Assembly: GCA_902613275.1 (NCBI GenBank)
Contig: CACMGM010000001.1
Location: 1 to 64,000 of the forward strand
Source of the DNA: an uncultured Alphaproteobacteria bacterium
GTDB lineage: Bacteria; Pseudomonadota; Alphaproteobacteria; HIMB59; GCA-002718135
Length of the DNA: 64,000 bases
Reading direction: 5' to 3'
The notes under the pieces are model-generated. The model was not told the DNA's origin. It ran no database searches and was given only the letters and a program-made list of their open reading frames with translations. The translations under genes and the position numbers were made by a program. This document shows, piece by piece, positions 8,815 to 17,154 of the stretch (positions within the stretch are counted from its first letter, which is position 1; every line of letters starts with the position of its first letter).

Positions 8815-9687
8815 TTATAAAAGTTTTAATTCTATAAGGCAATCTCTTACTAATTTTTTTGATTCATCTGTGATATTGGTCAAAGGTAATCTTGTATTTT
8901 CTTTGCAAAGACCTAATAGTGATGCAGCATACTTAACAGGTCCAGGACTAGATTCTATAAATAATGCATTATGTAACGAAGATAATTTTAGATTAATTTC
9001 TTGAGCCTTATTAATATTTCCTTCTAGCCATGCTGAATGCATATCTGAACATAACTTTGGTGCTACATTAGCTGTTACTGAAATACAGCCATGGCCACCT
9101 TGCGCCAGAAACGCTAATGCAGTTCCATCTTCACCAGAAAGATAACAGAAATCATTTTGCATTTTTTTCCTTGTTAGTAGTGGTCTAAACAAATCGTTTG
9201 TAGCATCTTTAACACCGATAATATTTTCAATTTTTGCCAACTCAATCATTGTTTCAATTTTCATATCAACTATCGACCTACCGGGTATGTTATATATAAT
9301 TATTGGAATATTTGTTTTATCAGCAATTGTTTTAAAATGTTTGTATAGACCAGATTGAGTTGGTTTATTATAATAAGGCGTGACGATTAGTGCAGCATCT
9401 GCTCCAGCGTTTTTTGCATGTTCTGTAAATTCAACAGCTTCCAAAGTATTATTTGAACCAGTACCAGCAATTACAGGTATTCTCTTATCAGTAATTCTTA
9501 TTGTCTCTTCTATTATTTTTTTATGCTCGTTATGTGAAAGAGTTGGAGACTCACCAGTCGTTCCACAAGGCACAAGGCCATTAGAACCATTATCAATTAA
9601 ATAATTTAAAATATTATAAAAAGAGTTATAATCTATATCTTTTCCATCAAACGGAGTAATAACTGCCGGAATACTTCCTTTAAACAT
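8815..9687 (-). CDS. dapA: 4-hydroxy-tetrahydrodipicolinate synthase
   Basis: First committed step of lysine and diaminopimelate synthesis: condenses pyruvate with aspartate semialdehyde. The 290 residues are a TIM barrel with the pyruvate-binding CGTTGESPTL (41-50), the tyrosine in IIIYNIPGRS (Tyr132) and the Schiff-base lysine in IGVKDATND (Lys160). All catalytic residues are present. N-acetylneuraminate lyase has a similar fold, but the CGTTGE and YNIPGR motifs and the smpB neighbour favour DapA. The gene starts 7 bp downstream of the tRNA-Ser 3' end on the same strand, so the tRNA may be processed from the same transcript. Confidence 0.95.
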   Translation of the reverse strand: MFKGSIPAVITPFDGKDIDYNSFYNILNYLIDNGSNGLVPCGTTGESPTLSHNEHKKIIEETIRITDKRIPVIAGTGSNNTLEAVEFTEHAKNAGADAALIVTPYYNKPTQSGLYKHFKTIADKTNIPIIIYNIPGRSIVDMKIETMIELAKIENIIGVKDATNDLFRPLLTRKKMQNDFCYLSGEDGTALAFLAQGGHGCISVTANVAPKLCSDMHSAWLEGNINKAQEINLKLSSLHNALFIESSPGPVKYAASLLGLCKENTRLPLTNITDESKKLVRDCLIELKLL

Positions 9688-9694
9688 TACTATA

Positions 9695-9786
9695 TGGCGG
9701 AGAGAGAGGGATTCGAACCCTCGGAAGGAATTACTTCCTTCGCAGGTTTAGCAAACCTGTGGTTTAAGCCACTCACCCATCTCTCC
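9695..9786 (-). tRNA. tRNA-Ser (anticodon GCU)
   Basis: Read on the minus strand, the 92-nt segment folds as a class II tRNA: acceptor arm GGAGAGA pairing with TCTCTCC, anticodon stem CAGGT/ACCTG around the loop TTGCTAA (anticodon GCT, serine AGC/AGT codons), a long variable arm GAAGGAAGTAATTCCTTC, and the T loop GGTTCGAATCC. Discriminator G and an encoded CCA complete the 3' end at 9695. The long variable arm is diagnostic for serine, leucine or bacterial tyrosine; the anticodon settles serine. Confidence 0.97.
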
Positions 9787-9954
9787 TGTAATTGTTTCAT
9801 ATTGCTTAGTTCATGTAATAACGAAAATAGACAGGAATCTCAACATTATTTACTTAATATTTAAAATATTGTTAACAATGAAAGAATTATCAAAAAAGCA
9901 TTTCTTAGCTTGAGTTATAAATTCATTGTGCCCATAGCGTGCCTAAAAATTTTA
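9787..9954. other. Longest gap between genes; no gene recognised
   Basis: These 168 bp between the tRNA-Ser gene and the HupE-like gene hold no convincing reading frame or RNA. They must contain the promoter for the minus-strand tRNA-dapA-smpB unit. Near 9930-9946 there is a GTGCC direct repeat six bases apart in an otherwise AT-rich stretch. No second copy of the tRNA 3' end was seen here. Confidence 0.5.
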
Positions 9955-11112
9955 TTAAATTAAATTAATTCTTTCAAAAAACCAATATAACCCAACACTT
10001 GATATTAATATAGAAGATGGAACTTGAAAAAAAATTCTATAATTTTTATTTTTTGCAAAGTTTAAAGCAATTAATAGATATAAAGCCAATACTATAGATA
10101 TTTGAGCAACTTCAATACCAAGATTAAACGAGATGAGATTTACAAATAAATCACTGCTCTTATAACCTATATCACTCAAAACTAATGCAAATCCTAAACC
10201 ATGAAGTAATCCAAAAAATAAGATTACAACATATCTTAAATATTCCTTTATATGTTTTTTAAAAATATTTTCTAATCCGATATAAACTATAGAAAGTGCA
10301 ATGATAGGTTCAACAATTTGAGGATTGATTCTCATTAAAGATAAAGAAACAAATATAAGAGTAATTGAATGAGCAATAGTAAAGATAGTTATTTGAGAAA
10401 TTAATTTTTTTAAAGATGATGAAAATAAAAAAAGTCCAAATATGAACAAAATATGATCTAATCCTTTTGGAATTATATGTTGAATTCCTAATACAAAAAA
10501 TTTTGCAAAGCTATTAAATGTTTTGCTAAAATTATTTTCCTTAAATGAAAATTGACTTGATTCAATTCCAGATTGCAAATATTCTGTGACTAATTCGTCT
10601 TCTACTTTGTTATTGTTATTCTCTCTTAAAATAATTGGGCCGTAGTTTTTGACCCACCTAAATGTAAATTGTTCAGAATTTTTATCTAATAAAACTCTTA
10701 AATAAACATGTGTATCTCTACTTATTTCAAAATTTTTAATATCTTCAACTTCAGTTTTAATTAAAGTAATTATCTTTGATTCATTATTAATTTTAATATT
10801 AATATTAGAACTTATTTCACTCCAAGAATTTTGAAACATTCCTTCAAGGTCTTTTTTGCTTAAAATTCTAAATTTATCATAAATTTCTCTTAGTGATGAA
10901 GAGTCTGTATTAGAAACAGTAGATGCGTCAATATTAGATAATATCAATTCAGCGTTTAATCTTATTTTAAAATTCAAATATTTTTCATCATAAGTAAAAT
11001 CTGCAATAGATGGCTTGATTTCATGACTAATAGAAGATGTTGAAAATAAATTGAAAAAAAATACTATAATTAAAAATAGATATAACTTTATAATTTTTAT
11101 ATAAGAGAACAT
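9955..11112 (-). CDS. HupE/UreJ-like membrane protein with a large periplasmic N-terminal domain
   Basis: The 385 residues begin with a signal-peptide-like hydrophobic segment (7-28) ending near SISHEIKPS, followed by a periplasmic domain of about 170 residues. A C-terminal membrane domain of six or so helices (from about 200) carries LGIQHIIPKGLDHILFIFG, FTIAHSITL, PIIALSIVYIGLEN and GLLHGLGFA. These His-rich helices are characteristic of the HupE/UreJ_2 family, whose smaller relatives take up nickel or cobalt; metal transport is inferred, not shown. The start codon overlaps that of the divergent DUF4198-like gene by two bases, and the partner also fits a metal-uptake theme. No known nickel enzyme is encoded in the window. 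Confidence 0.75.
   Translation of the reverse strand: MFSYIKIIKLYLFLIIVFFFNLFSTSSISHEIKPSIADFTYDEKYLNFKIRLNAELILSNIDASTVSNTDSSSLREIYDKFRILSKKDLEGMFQNSWSEISSNINIKINNESKIITLIKTEVEDIKNFEISRDTHVYLRVLLDKNSEQFTFRWVKNYGPIILRENNNNKVEDELVTEYLQSGIESSQFSFKENNFSKTFNSFAKFFVLGIQHIIPKGLDHILFIFGLFLFSSSLKKLISQITIFTIAHSITLIFVSLSLMRINPQIVEPIIALSIVYIGLENIFKKHIKEYLRYVVILFFGLLHGLGFALVLSDIGYKSSDLFVNLISFNLGIEVAQISIVLALYLLIALNFAKNKNYRIFFQVPSSILISSVGLYWFFERINLI
11089..11094 (+). promoter_or_regulatory. Candidate -10 box for the DUF4198-like gene, inside the HupE-like coding region
   Basis: A perfect TATAAT lies 16 bp before the plus-strand start codon and within the signal-peptide codons of the divergent gene. No clear -35 element is visible, and A/T matches are common here, so this is only a candidate. 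Any promoter for the plus-strand gene must lie within the opposing gene. Confidence 0.25.
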
Positions 11113-11923
11113 GATGAAATTTACTTTTAAAAGATTAATATTTATTATTATCTTAACTTCAATAACAAAAATCTCTTTATGTCATGAATTTTGGATTGAT
11201 CCAAAAAATTATCACTTATCTAATAATGGAAAAGCTGTGGCGAATATCTTTATAGGAGAAAATTTTGAAGGATCACCAATACCATTTACAAAAGAATATT
11301 TTAAAATTGCATTCCTGTATGGTGAAGATAATAAATTAAAAATTAAAGGTAGATTAGGTGATATTCCCGCTCTTAATATTAAAAAAGCGTTCAAAGGATT
11401 AAATGTAATACAAGTTGAATCAGTTACTAAATATGTTGAGTATGAAAAATTAGTAAAATTTGAAATTTTCGCAAGAGAGAAAGGATATCCAAATTTAGCT
11501 CAAAAACATAGAGAAAATAACTACCCAGAAAATTTTTTTGAAAGTTATAAAAGATATGCAAAGTCATTAATTAGCGTGGAAAATTTTGATGGTAAAGATA
11601 TCGATACAAATATGGACTTTGAATTAATTTTTTTAGACAATCCTCTTAAAACTTTAAATGAAAGTAAAAGAATTCTATTAGAATATAAAAATAAAATACT
11701 AGCTGATCATAAGGTTTCTATTATGAGTTTAAATAATGGTTATTTTAGAAAAGAATATGTCAGAACAAACAAGGGTGGATATTTTGATTACTTATTTAAA
11801 GAAAACACAAAATATCTAATTGAAAGTGTTGTTATAATTGAAGGCAGTAATAAGAAAAAAGATAATTATGCTAAATGGCATTCTTTGTGGACTTCTTATA
11901 CATTAAAAACACCCAATAAATGA
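11111..11923 (+). CDS. DUF4198-like exported protein, possibly a periplasmic metal-uptake component
   Basis: The 270 residues start with a signal peptide (MMKFTFKRLIFIIILTSIT, cleavage probably before CHEFW), and the mature part opens with HEFWIDPKNY. A histidine-containing HEFW-[ILM]-x-P start is typical of the DUF4198/NikM-like family, secreted proteins often linked to nickel or cobalt uptake. The rest is a predicted beta-sandwich with a conserved-looking C-terminus (HSLWTSYTL). The neighbouring HupE-like gene supports a metal-transport role, an inference from family and context. Starts at 11111 and 11114 are both ATG; AAGAGA just upstream could serve as a ribosome-binding site. The Cys after the hydrophobic segment might be a lipobox, but LCHE is a poor match. 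Confidence 0.65.
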   Translation: MMKFTFKRLIFIIILTSITKISLCHEFWIDPKNYHLSNNGKAVANIFIGENFEGSPIPFTKEYFKIAFLYGEDNKLKIKGRLGDIPALNIKKAFKGLNVIQVESVTKYVEYEKLVKFEIFAREKGYPNLAQKHRENNYPENFFESYKRYAKSLISVENFDGKDIDTNMDFELIFLDNPLKTLNESKRILLEYKNKILADHKVSIMSLNNGYFRKEYVRTNKGGYFDYLFKENTKYLIESVVIIEGSNKKKDNYAKWHSLWTSYTLKTPNK

Positions 11924-11987
11924 TTTAAGAGCGTTGAATTGCTATTAAAAATTTTATGAATAATTATAATATTAAAGGTAAATAAAA

Positions 11988-12332
11988 ATGACTAATACAA
12001 ATATAATAAAAGATTTTTTTGAAGGAAAAATAAAACTCTGGAAATCCTATTGGTTAGTTGGTGAACTACTAAATGGTATTGTTTTGCTTGTTATATTTAA
12101 TCTTGAAATTTATTTTTTTAATACAGATAGCTCTGTTTCACAAATACCATTTTTAGATTTTACTAATCTTGCGCTAATCTCAAAAATTTTTATTTTTATT
12201 TGGACAATATTTATTTCTATTGGAATTTGGAGAGCAGCAGAAAATTACAAAGGAAGTATTATTTGGATAGTTTTAACATTTATAATTGTTGCTTATAGAT
12301 GCTATTCTTTACGTTTAATTTTTTTTATTTAA
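11988..12332 (+). CDS. Small membrane protein of unknown function
   Basis: 114 residues with three predicted membrane helices (about 20-44, 62-80 and 90-112). The segment [16 protein letters not shown] between helices 2 and 3 resembles a W-R-[SA]-A-x-x-Y-x-G motif that I recall from small uncharacterised membrane proteins; I do not know the function. The ATG is preceded by AAAGG at a suitable distance. It lies 64 bp after the DUF4198-like gene on the same strand and may be cotranscribed with it. Its 3' end overlaps the convergent gatB by 18 nt. Confidence 0.7.
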   Translation: MTNTNIIKDFFEGKIKLWKSYWLVGELLNGIVLLVIFNLEIYFFNTDSSVSQIPFLDFTNLALISKIFIFIWTIFISIGIWRAAENYKGSIIWIVLTFIIVAYRCYSLRLIFFI

Positions 12333-13790
12333 TTTTTGTTTTAAAATATCATTTAACATTTTTGGATTAGCTTTTCCTTTAGTTAATTTCATAGCTTGAC
12401 CAACAAAGAAACCTAGTAACTTATCTTTACCTGCTAGAAACTGTTCGACCATTTTTGGATTTTCTGCAATAACCTCATCAATAACTTTTGCTATTTCACC
12501 CTCATCTGTAACTTGTTGCAAACCCTTTTCGTCTACGATTTGTCTAGCTGTTTTTCCTGAAGAAAACATGTCTTCCAATACATCTTTTGCAATTTTGCCA
12601 GAAATTTCATTTGTAGAAATTAACTTTGTAAGTTGTCCTAAGTTTTCAGGTGATACTGGAGAGTTATTTAAATCTTGATTATTTTTGTTTAATAATGAAA
12701 ACAATTCAGAGGTAATCCAATTTACAACTATTTTTGCATGATTTTTTAATTCTGGATCTGAATTAATTGTTTCATTAAAATAATCAGATGTTTGTTTCTC
12801 TGCAGTTAATACTGAGGCATCATAATTAGACAATTTATAAGTCTCAATAAATTTATTCTTAAGCTCATCTGGAAGCTCTGGTATTGATGATTTAATTTTC
12901 CCTATTTCTTCTCTAGAAATTTCTAGTGGTAATAAATCTGGATCAGGAAAGTATCTATAGTCATGAGCTTCTTCTTTATTTCTCATGGGTCTAGTTTTGC
13001 CAGTAGATGTATTAAAGAGCATTGTGTTTTGCTCAATAGAACCGCCAGACTCCAATATTTCTATTTGTCTTTTTGCTTCATAATTAATAGCCTGCTTAAT
13101 AAACTTTATAGAGTTCAAGTTTTTAATTTCACATCGAGTTCCATATTCATCTCCAGGTTTTCTTACTGAAATATTTACATCTGCTCTTAAAGAGCCCTCT
13201 TGCATATTTCCATCACATGTATCTAAATACATTAAAATTGATCTGATTTTGGATATATACATTCCAGCTTCATCAGGCGTTCTAATGTCAGGTTCACTAA
13301 CAATTTCCATTAAAGCAACACCAGATCTATTAAGATCTACATATGTTTTTGAAGGATTTTGATCGTGTAAACTTTTACCAGCATCTTGTTCTAAATGTAA
13401 TCTTACAATTCTAATATCTTTTGATGTTCCGTCTTTAAAATCAATTGTAACTTTTCCTTCTCCAACAATTGGATATTTATACTGACTAATTTGATATCCT
13501 TGTGGGAGATCAGCATAAAAGTAATTTTTTCTATCAAAGACAGAATAATTATTAATTTTAGCATTTAAACCGACTCCAGTTTTAATTGCCTGCTCCACGC
13601 AATACTTATTAATGACAGGCAACATTCCTGGCATAGCAGCATCGACTAAAGACACTTGACTATTTGGTGATGAGCCAAATTTTGTTGATGATGAAGAAAA
13701 TAATTTAGAATTTGATTTTACTTGAGCATGTATTTCAAGACCGATTACCATCTCCCAATCATGCATTTCACCTTTTATTAAATTATTCAT
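12315..13790 (-). CDS. gatB: Aspartyl/glutamyl-tRNA amidotransferase subunit B
   Basis: Kinase and tRNA-binding subunit of GatCAB, which converts misacylated Glu-tRNA(Gln) and/or Asp-tRNA(Asn) to the amide forms. The 491 residues show [12 protein letters not shown] near the start, [36 protein letters not shown] and [12 protein letters not shown] in the catalytic cradle, then the helical and tail (YqeY-like) domains ending in [16 protein letters not shown]. The gatB start (ATG 13790) overlaps gatA by 8 nt; an in-frame ATG at residue 9 is an alternative. gatC, gatA and gatB form one operon. Confidence 0.97.
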   Translation of the reverse strand: MNNLIKGEMHDWEMVIGLEIHAQVKSNSKLFSSSSTKFGSSPNSQVSLVDAAMPGMLPVINKYCVEQAIKTGVGLNAKINNYSVFDRKNYFYADLPQGYQISQYKYPIVGEGKVTIDFKDGTSKDIRIVRLHLEQDAGKSLHDQNPSKTYVDLNRSGVALMEIVSEPDIRTPDEAGMYISKIRSILMYLDTCDGNMQEGSLRADVNISVRKPGDEYGTRCEIKNLNSIKFIKQAINYEAKRQIEILESGGSIEQNTMLFNTSTGKTRPMRNKEEAHDYRYFPDPDLLPLEISREEIGKIKSSIPELPDELKNKFIETYKLSNYDASVLTAEKQTSDYFNETINSDPELKNHAKIVVNWITSELFSLLNKNNQDLNNSPVSPENLGQLTKLISTNEISGKIAKDVLEDMFSSGKTARQIVDEKGLQQVTDEGEIAKVIDEVIAENPKMVEQFLAGKDKLLGFFVGQAMKLTKGKANPKMLNDILKQKLNKKN

Positions 13791-15207
13791 ATGATCTTTC
13801 TAAAGATACAGCAGCATTAAAAACTTGTTGTTCATCAAAGTGTTTTCCTAATATTTGAATACCTAGTGGTAAATTATTTTTATCTTTCCCAAAGGGAATG
13901 GAAATACCTGGTAGGCCAGCTAAAGAAGCAGGAACCGTAAACACATCATTTAAATACATTTTGATAGGATCATTTTGTTTTTCATTTAATGGAAATGCAG
14001 CACTTGGTGCAGTAGGAGTAACTATAAAATCACACTCTTTAAAAGCTTTATTAAAATCATCAGCAATTAATTTTCTCACTTTTTGTGCCTTAAGATAATA
14101 TGCATCATAATAGCCTGCAGATAATACGTATGTTCCTATTAAAATTCTTCTTTTTACTTCTCTTCCAAAACCTTGAGCTCTTGTATTTTCATACATTTCA
14201 TCGAGAGAATCAATTTCATCAGATCTAAAACCATATTTTACTCCATCATATCTAGCTAAGTTTGAGGAAGCTTCAGCAGGTGCAATTATATAATAAGTAG
14301 GAAGTGCATATTTAGTATGAGGAAGTGAAATATTTTTAATTTTAACACCTTTTTTCTCTAAAACCTTGATAGCATCTTCCCATATCTGACTTATTTCCAT
14401 TGGTGTACCATCAATAGAATAATCTTTTGGTATACCAACAATTTTACCATTTAGGTCATCATCTAAATTTTCAAAATAATTTGGAATATCTACTTTAGCA
14501 CTTGTACTATCTCTTTGATCAAACCCAGCGATCGATTGTAATAATATTGATGCATCTTCAACATTATGAGAAAAAATTCCTGCTTGATCCAAACTAGATG
14601 CAAATGCAGCTATACCCCATCGTGAACATAAACCATATGTTGGTTTGATACCAACAACACCGCAAAAGCTAGCTGGCTGTCTTATTGATCCACCAGTATC
14701 TGTTCCAGTTGCCCCTAAACATAAATCTGCAGCAACTGCGGCTGCGGAGCCACCAGAAGATCCACCAGGAGCTAAAGGCTCATTCTTTTTTGATAGAGGA
14801 TTAATTGTATTTCCAAAAAAACTTGTATTAGTAGCTGATCCCATAGCAAACTCATCTAGATTTGTTTTACCAACAAAAATAGACCCTTCATCTAATAATT
14901 TTTGAGTGACAAATGATTCATAAGTTGGATTAAAATTTTCTAAAATCTTTGAAGCTGCGGTAGTAGGCATACTTTTAGTACAAAATAGATCCTTGATTGC
15001 AATCGGAATACCTTTTAATTTTTTTGCTGAATTATCTTTCTCTAAGTTATCTATCTGCTTTAAAACATTCTCTTCACTAAAATGAATAAAAACATTTAAG
15101 TTTTCTTTTTCCTTAATTCTTTTTAAATAATCCTGATTTAATTCCCTAATTGATATTTTTTTTAACTCAAGATCTTGTAATGTTTGTTTCAAAGATAATT
15201 TAGGCAT
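13783..15207 (-). CDS. gatA: Aspartyl/glutamyl-tRNA amidotransferase subunit A
   Basis: Glutaminase subunit of GatCAB, supplying ammonia for tRNA-bound amidation. The 474 residues belong to the amidase signature family. The catalytic triad is visible as the lysine in [10 protein letters not shown], the cis-serine within [14 protein letters not shown] and the nucleophilic serine in [15 protein letters not shown]. Tandem placement between gatC (1-nt overlap) and gatB (8-nt overlap) makes GatA certain rather than another amidase. The length is typical. Confidence 0.97.
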   Translation of the reverse strand: MPKLSLKQTLQDLELKKISIRELNQDYLKRIKEKENLNVFIHFSEENVLKQIDNLEKDNSAKKLKGIPIAIKDLFCTKSMPTTAASKILENFNPTYESFVTQKLLDEGSIFVGKTNLDEFAMGSATNTSFFGNTINPLSKKNEPLAPGGSSGGSAAAVAADLCLGATGTDTGGSIRQPASFCGVVGIKPTYGLCSRWGIAAFASSLDQAGIFSHNVEDASILLQSIAGFDQRDSTSAKVDIPNYFENLDDDLNGKIVGIPKDYSIDGTPMEISQIWEDAIKVLEKKGVKIKNISLPHTKYALPTYYIIAPAEASSNLARYDGVKYGFRSDEIDSLDEMYENTRAQGFGREVKRRILIGTYVLSAGYYDAYYLKAQKVRKLIADDFNKAFKECDFIVTPTAPSAAFPLNEKQNDPIKMYLNDVFTVPASLAGLPGISIPFGKDKNNLPLGIQILGKHFDEQQVFNAAVSLERSYE

Positions 15208-15494
15208 TATTCTACCACCTTTGGTACAGCAAAAAATCCTTCAAGTTTATCAGGGGCATTTTCAAGAATTTCCTCACTTGAATTAGTATCTTTGGATACA
15301 TCTTCTCTTTTTGGTAAAATTGATGATGATATGTTACTTAATGGTTCTACATTTTCAGTATTTACTTCATTTAATTGCTCAACCCAGTCTAAAATAGAAT
15401 TAAGATCCTTAATATAATCTTCAGATTCATTATCATCTAACTTTATTCTAGATAGACGGGCAATTTTATTTATTGTATTTTTATCAATCTTCAA
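15207..15494 (-). CDS. gatC: Aspartyl/glutamyl-tRNA amidotransferase subunit C, TTG start
   Basis: Small subunit that wraps around and stabilises GatA. The 95 residues match GatC throughout: INKIARLSRIKLDDNE, LNSILDWVEQLNEVNTENVEPL and a C-terminal PDKLEGFFAVPKVVE that ends as in other GatC proteins. The start is TTG at 15494. No ATG in frame lies just upstream, and starting later would cut the conserved first helix, so I accept TTG. The stop overlaps the gatA ATG by one base. The divergent ruvX start is only 17 bp away. Confidence 0.94.
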   Translation of the reverse strand: MKIDKNTINKIARLSRIKLDDNESEDYIKDLNSILDWVEQLNEVNTENVEPLSNISSSILPKREDVSKDTNSSEEILENAPDKLEGFFAVPKVVE

Positions 15495-15511
15495 TTTATG
15501 AGCTCCATTAT
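15495..15511. promoter_or_regulatory. 17-bp spacer between divergent gatC and ruvX starts
   Basis: Only 17 bp separate the TTG of gatC from the ATG of ruvX. This is too short for two non-overlapping promoters with leaders, so promoter elements for each gene must lie inside the other or be absent. No Shine-Dalgarno-like sequence precedes ruvX. Confidence 0.4.
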
Positions 15512-15970
15512 ATGAATGATCAAAATAATTTAATCGATGGCCTTAATACATCACAAATACTTGTAGGTCTAGACCTAGGAACTAAAACGATTGGTGTTGC
15601 AGTAAGCGATAGATCAAAAATAATCGCTACACCGCTTTCAATTATCCAGAGAAAAGGAACTAATAGAGATTTAATTATCATGAAAGATATTTTGAAAGAG
15701 TATGAAATTGGTGGATTTATTCTTGGTCTGCCGATTAGCCTTGATAATAGCGAAAACAAACAAAGTCAATTAGTACGAGATTTTAATATTAATCTTCAAA
15801 CCTTTTTTAAAAAACCTACAGCTCTTTGGGATGAAAGATTTTCATCTGATGTAATTTTTAAAGAAATGAGAAAAGCAGATTTAAGTAAAACAAAGATAAA
15901 AAGTAAACTTGATCAGCAGTCAGCTGCTTATATCTTACAGGGATATTTAGATAGATATAGAAATAATTAA
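15512..15970 (+). CDS. ruvX: RuvX/YqgF family resolvase, pre-16S rRNA nuclease
   Basis: RNase H-fold nuclease implicated in maturing the 5' end of 16S rRNA; historically called a putative Holliday junction resolvase. From ATG 15512 the protein is 152 residues. It has the first acidic residue in GLDLGTKTIGVAVSD, then GFILGLPISLDNSENKQS, DERFSSDVIFKEM and the late acidic motif in LDQQSAAYILQGYLD. A longer frame from TTG 15473 would run into gatC and adds no conserved residues, so the ATG is chosen. It is divergent from gatC and upstream of pyrB, with 38 bp between stop and the pyrB frame. Confidence 0.93.
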   Translation: MNDQNNLIDGLNTSQILVGLDLGTKTIGVAVSDRSKIIATPLSIIQRKGTNRDLIIMKDILKEYEIGGFILGLPISLDNSENKQSQLVRDFNINLQTFFKKPTALWDERFSSDVIFKEMRKADLSKTKIKSKLDQQSAAYILQGYLDRYRNN

Positions 15971-15981
15971 TAAATTAGTCT

Positions 15982-16008
15982 ACACATATTGACACATTAT
16001 TAACACAT
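15982..16008 (+). repeat. Three ACACAT repeats spaced 10-11 bp, directly before the pyrB-fusion start
   Basis: ACACAT occurs at 15982-15987, 15992-15997 and 16003-16008, each copy about one DNA helical turn from the next; the last one abuts the ATG at 16009. A TTGACA hexamer (15989-15994) overlaps the middle copy. Short phased repeats before an integrase start resemble arm-type or autoregulatory sites upstream of phage integrase genes. Here they precede a frame whose first 60 residues look integrase-derived. Confidence 0.6.
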
Positions 16009-17154
16009 ATGAAATCAAAATTTCTTAAATCAGGACACATTAAATTATATAAAAGAGAAAATTCAAAATATTGGCAAATGAAAGTGAAATTGCCAAAATT
16101 AAAAGCGATCAGATCATCTACAGGTTCAAAAATTCTTAAAGATGCAGAAAAAATAGCTTTAAAATATTATTCATCAATTTCTTCAAAAACAAATATCAAA
16201 TTAAAAAGAACAACAAATATTTTTAAAAAAATTCATTTAGTTGAAACAGCAGATTTAACTAAAAAAGAAATTGAGCATATCTTAGATGAATCCAAAAAAT
16301 ACATATCTTTCAATAAAAAGAAAATTAAAAAAATTAATGTTTTAGAAGGTAGAACAATATTTAATCTTTTTTTTGAAGATTCAACAAGAACAAGAACAAG
16401 TTTTGAAGTTGCCGCTAAGAGGTTAGGAGCGGATCTCATTAATGTAGTGGTAAAAGATAGTTCTATTAACAAAGGTGAGACATTACTAGATACTATGACT
16501 ACTATTAATTCAATGAATCCTGATATTTTAATTGTAAGACATCCAGAGGAAGGAATTAGTAAAAAAATTTCAGAAACTGTAGATGCTTCTGTAATCAATG
16601 CAGGTGATGGAAGTCATGAACATCCTACACAAGCGTTATTAGATGCGCTTACTATAAAAAATAAATTTGAAAATTTCTCAAAATTAAAAATTGCTATATG
16701 TGGGGATATTTTACATAGTCGTGTTGCACGATCAAACATAATTATACTCTCAAAGCTAGGTGCAAAAATAAATGTTATTGGTCCTAAGGAATGGTTACCA
16801 AAAAGTTTAAATAAACTACCTGTTAATGTTTATACAGAAATGAAAAAGGGATTACAAAATTGTGATATTGTTATGATGCTACGAATTCAAAAAGAGAGAA
16901 TAGTTGGAAAAATAATGCCAAATCAAAGGACTTATTTTAAAAAGTATGGATTAGATTATAATAAACTTAAATATGCAAAAAAAAATGCTTTCGTTATGCA
17001 TCCAGGTCCAATGAATCGTGGTGTAGAAATAGACTCAAAACTTGCGGATGACGTCACAAGGAGCTTAATACAAGAACAGGTCGCTATGGGTGTTGCAGTA
17101 CGAATGGCATGCTTAGACTTAATTATTAATAACAGAGATGACTTTAGTAAGTAG
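16009..17154 (+). CDS. pyrB: Aspartate carbamoyltransferase catalytic chain with an integrase-like N-terminal extension
   Basis: Makes carbamoyl-aspartate from aspartate and carbamoyl phosphate in pyrimidine synthesis. ATCase proper starts near residue 71 (IFKKIHLVETADLTKKEI). It has the carbamoyl-phosphate loop FFEDSTRTRTSFE (121-133), INKGETLLDT, GDGSHEHPTQALLDALT, GDILHSRVARSN and HPGPMNRGVEI, and gives about 311 residues, the normal length. The preceding 70 residues are extra: GHIKLYKRENSKYWQMKVK, then RSSTGSKILKDAEKIALKYY, which fit the arm-type DNA-binding domain of tyrosine integrases. No ATG, GTG or TTG lies at the natural pyrB start (an ATT codon does), so the ATG at 16009 or rare initiation must be used. 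plsY overlaps by 17 nt; pyrC, usual next to pyrB, is absent. Confidence 0.93.
   Translation: MKSKFLKSGHIKLYKRENSKYWQMKVKLPKLKAIRSSTGSKILKDAEKIALKYYSSISSKTNIKLKRTTNIFKKIHLVETADLTKKEIEHILDESKKYISFNKKKIKKINVLEGRTIFNLFFEDSTRTRTSFEVAAKRLGADLINVVVKDSSINKGETLLDTMTTINSMNPDILIVRHPEEGISKKISETVDASVINAGDGSHEHPTQALLDALTIKNKFENFSKLKIAICGDILHSRVARSNIIILSKLGAKINVIGPKEWLPKSLNKLPVNVYTEMKKGLQNCDIVMMLRIQKERIVGKIMPNQRTYFKKYGLDYNKLKYAKKNAFVMHPGPMNRGVEIDSKLADDVTRSLIQEQVAMGVAVRMACLDLIINNRDDFSK

Noticed and set aside
9695..9786. tRNA-Ser as an attachment site for the integrase remnant or the R-M block
   Set aside because: I saw no second copy of the tRNA 3' end near 16000 or 20350-23410, and the block is 6-13 kb away.
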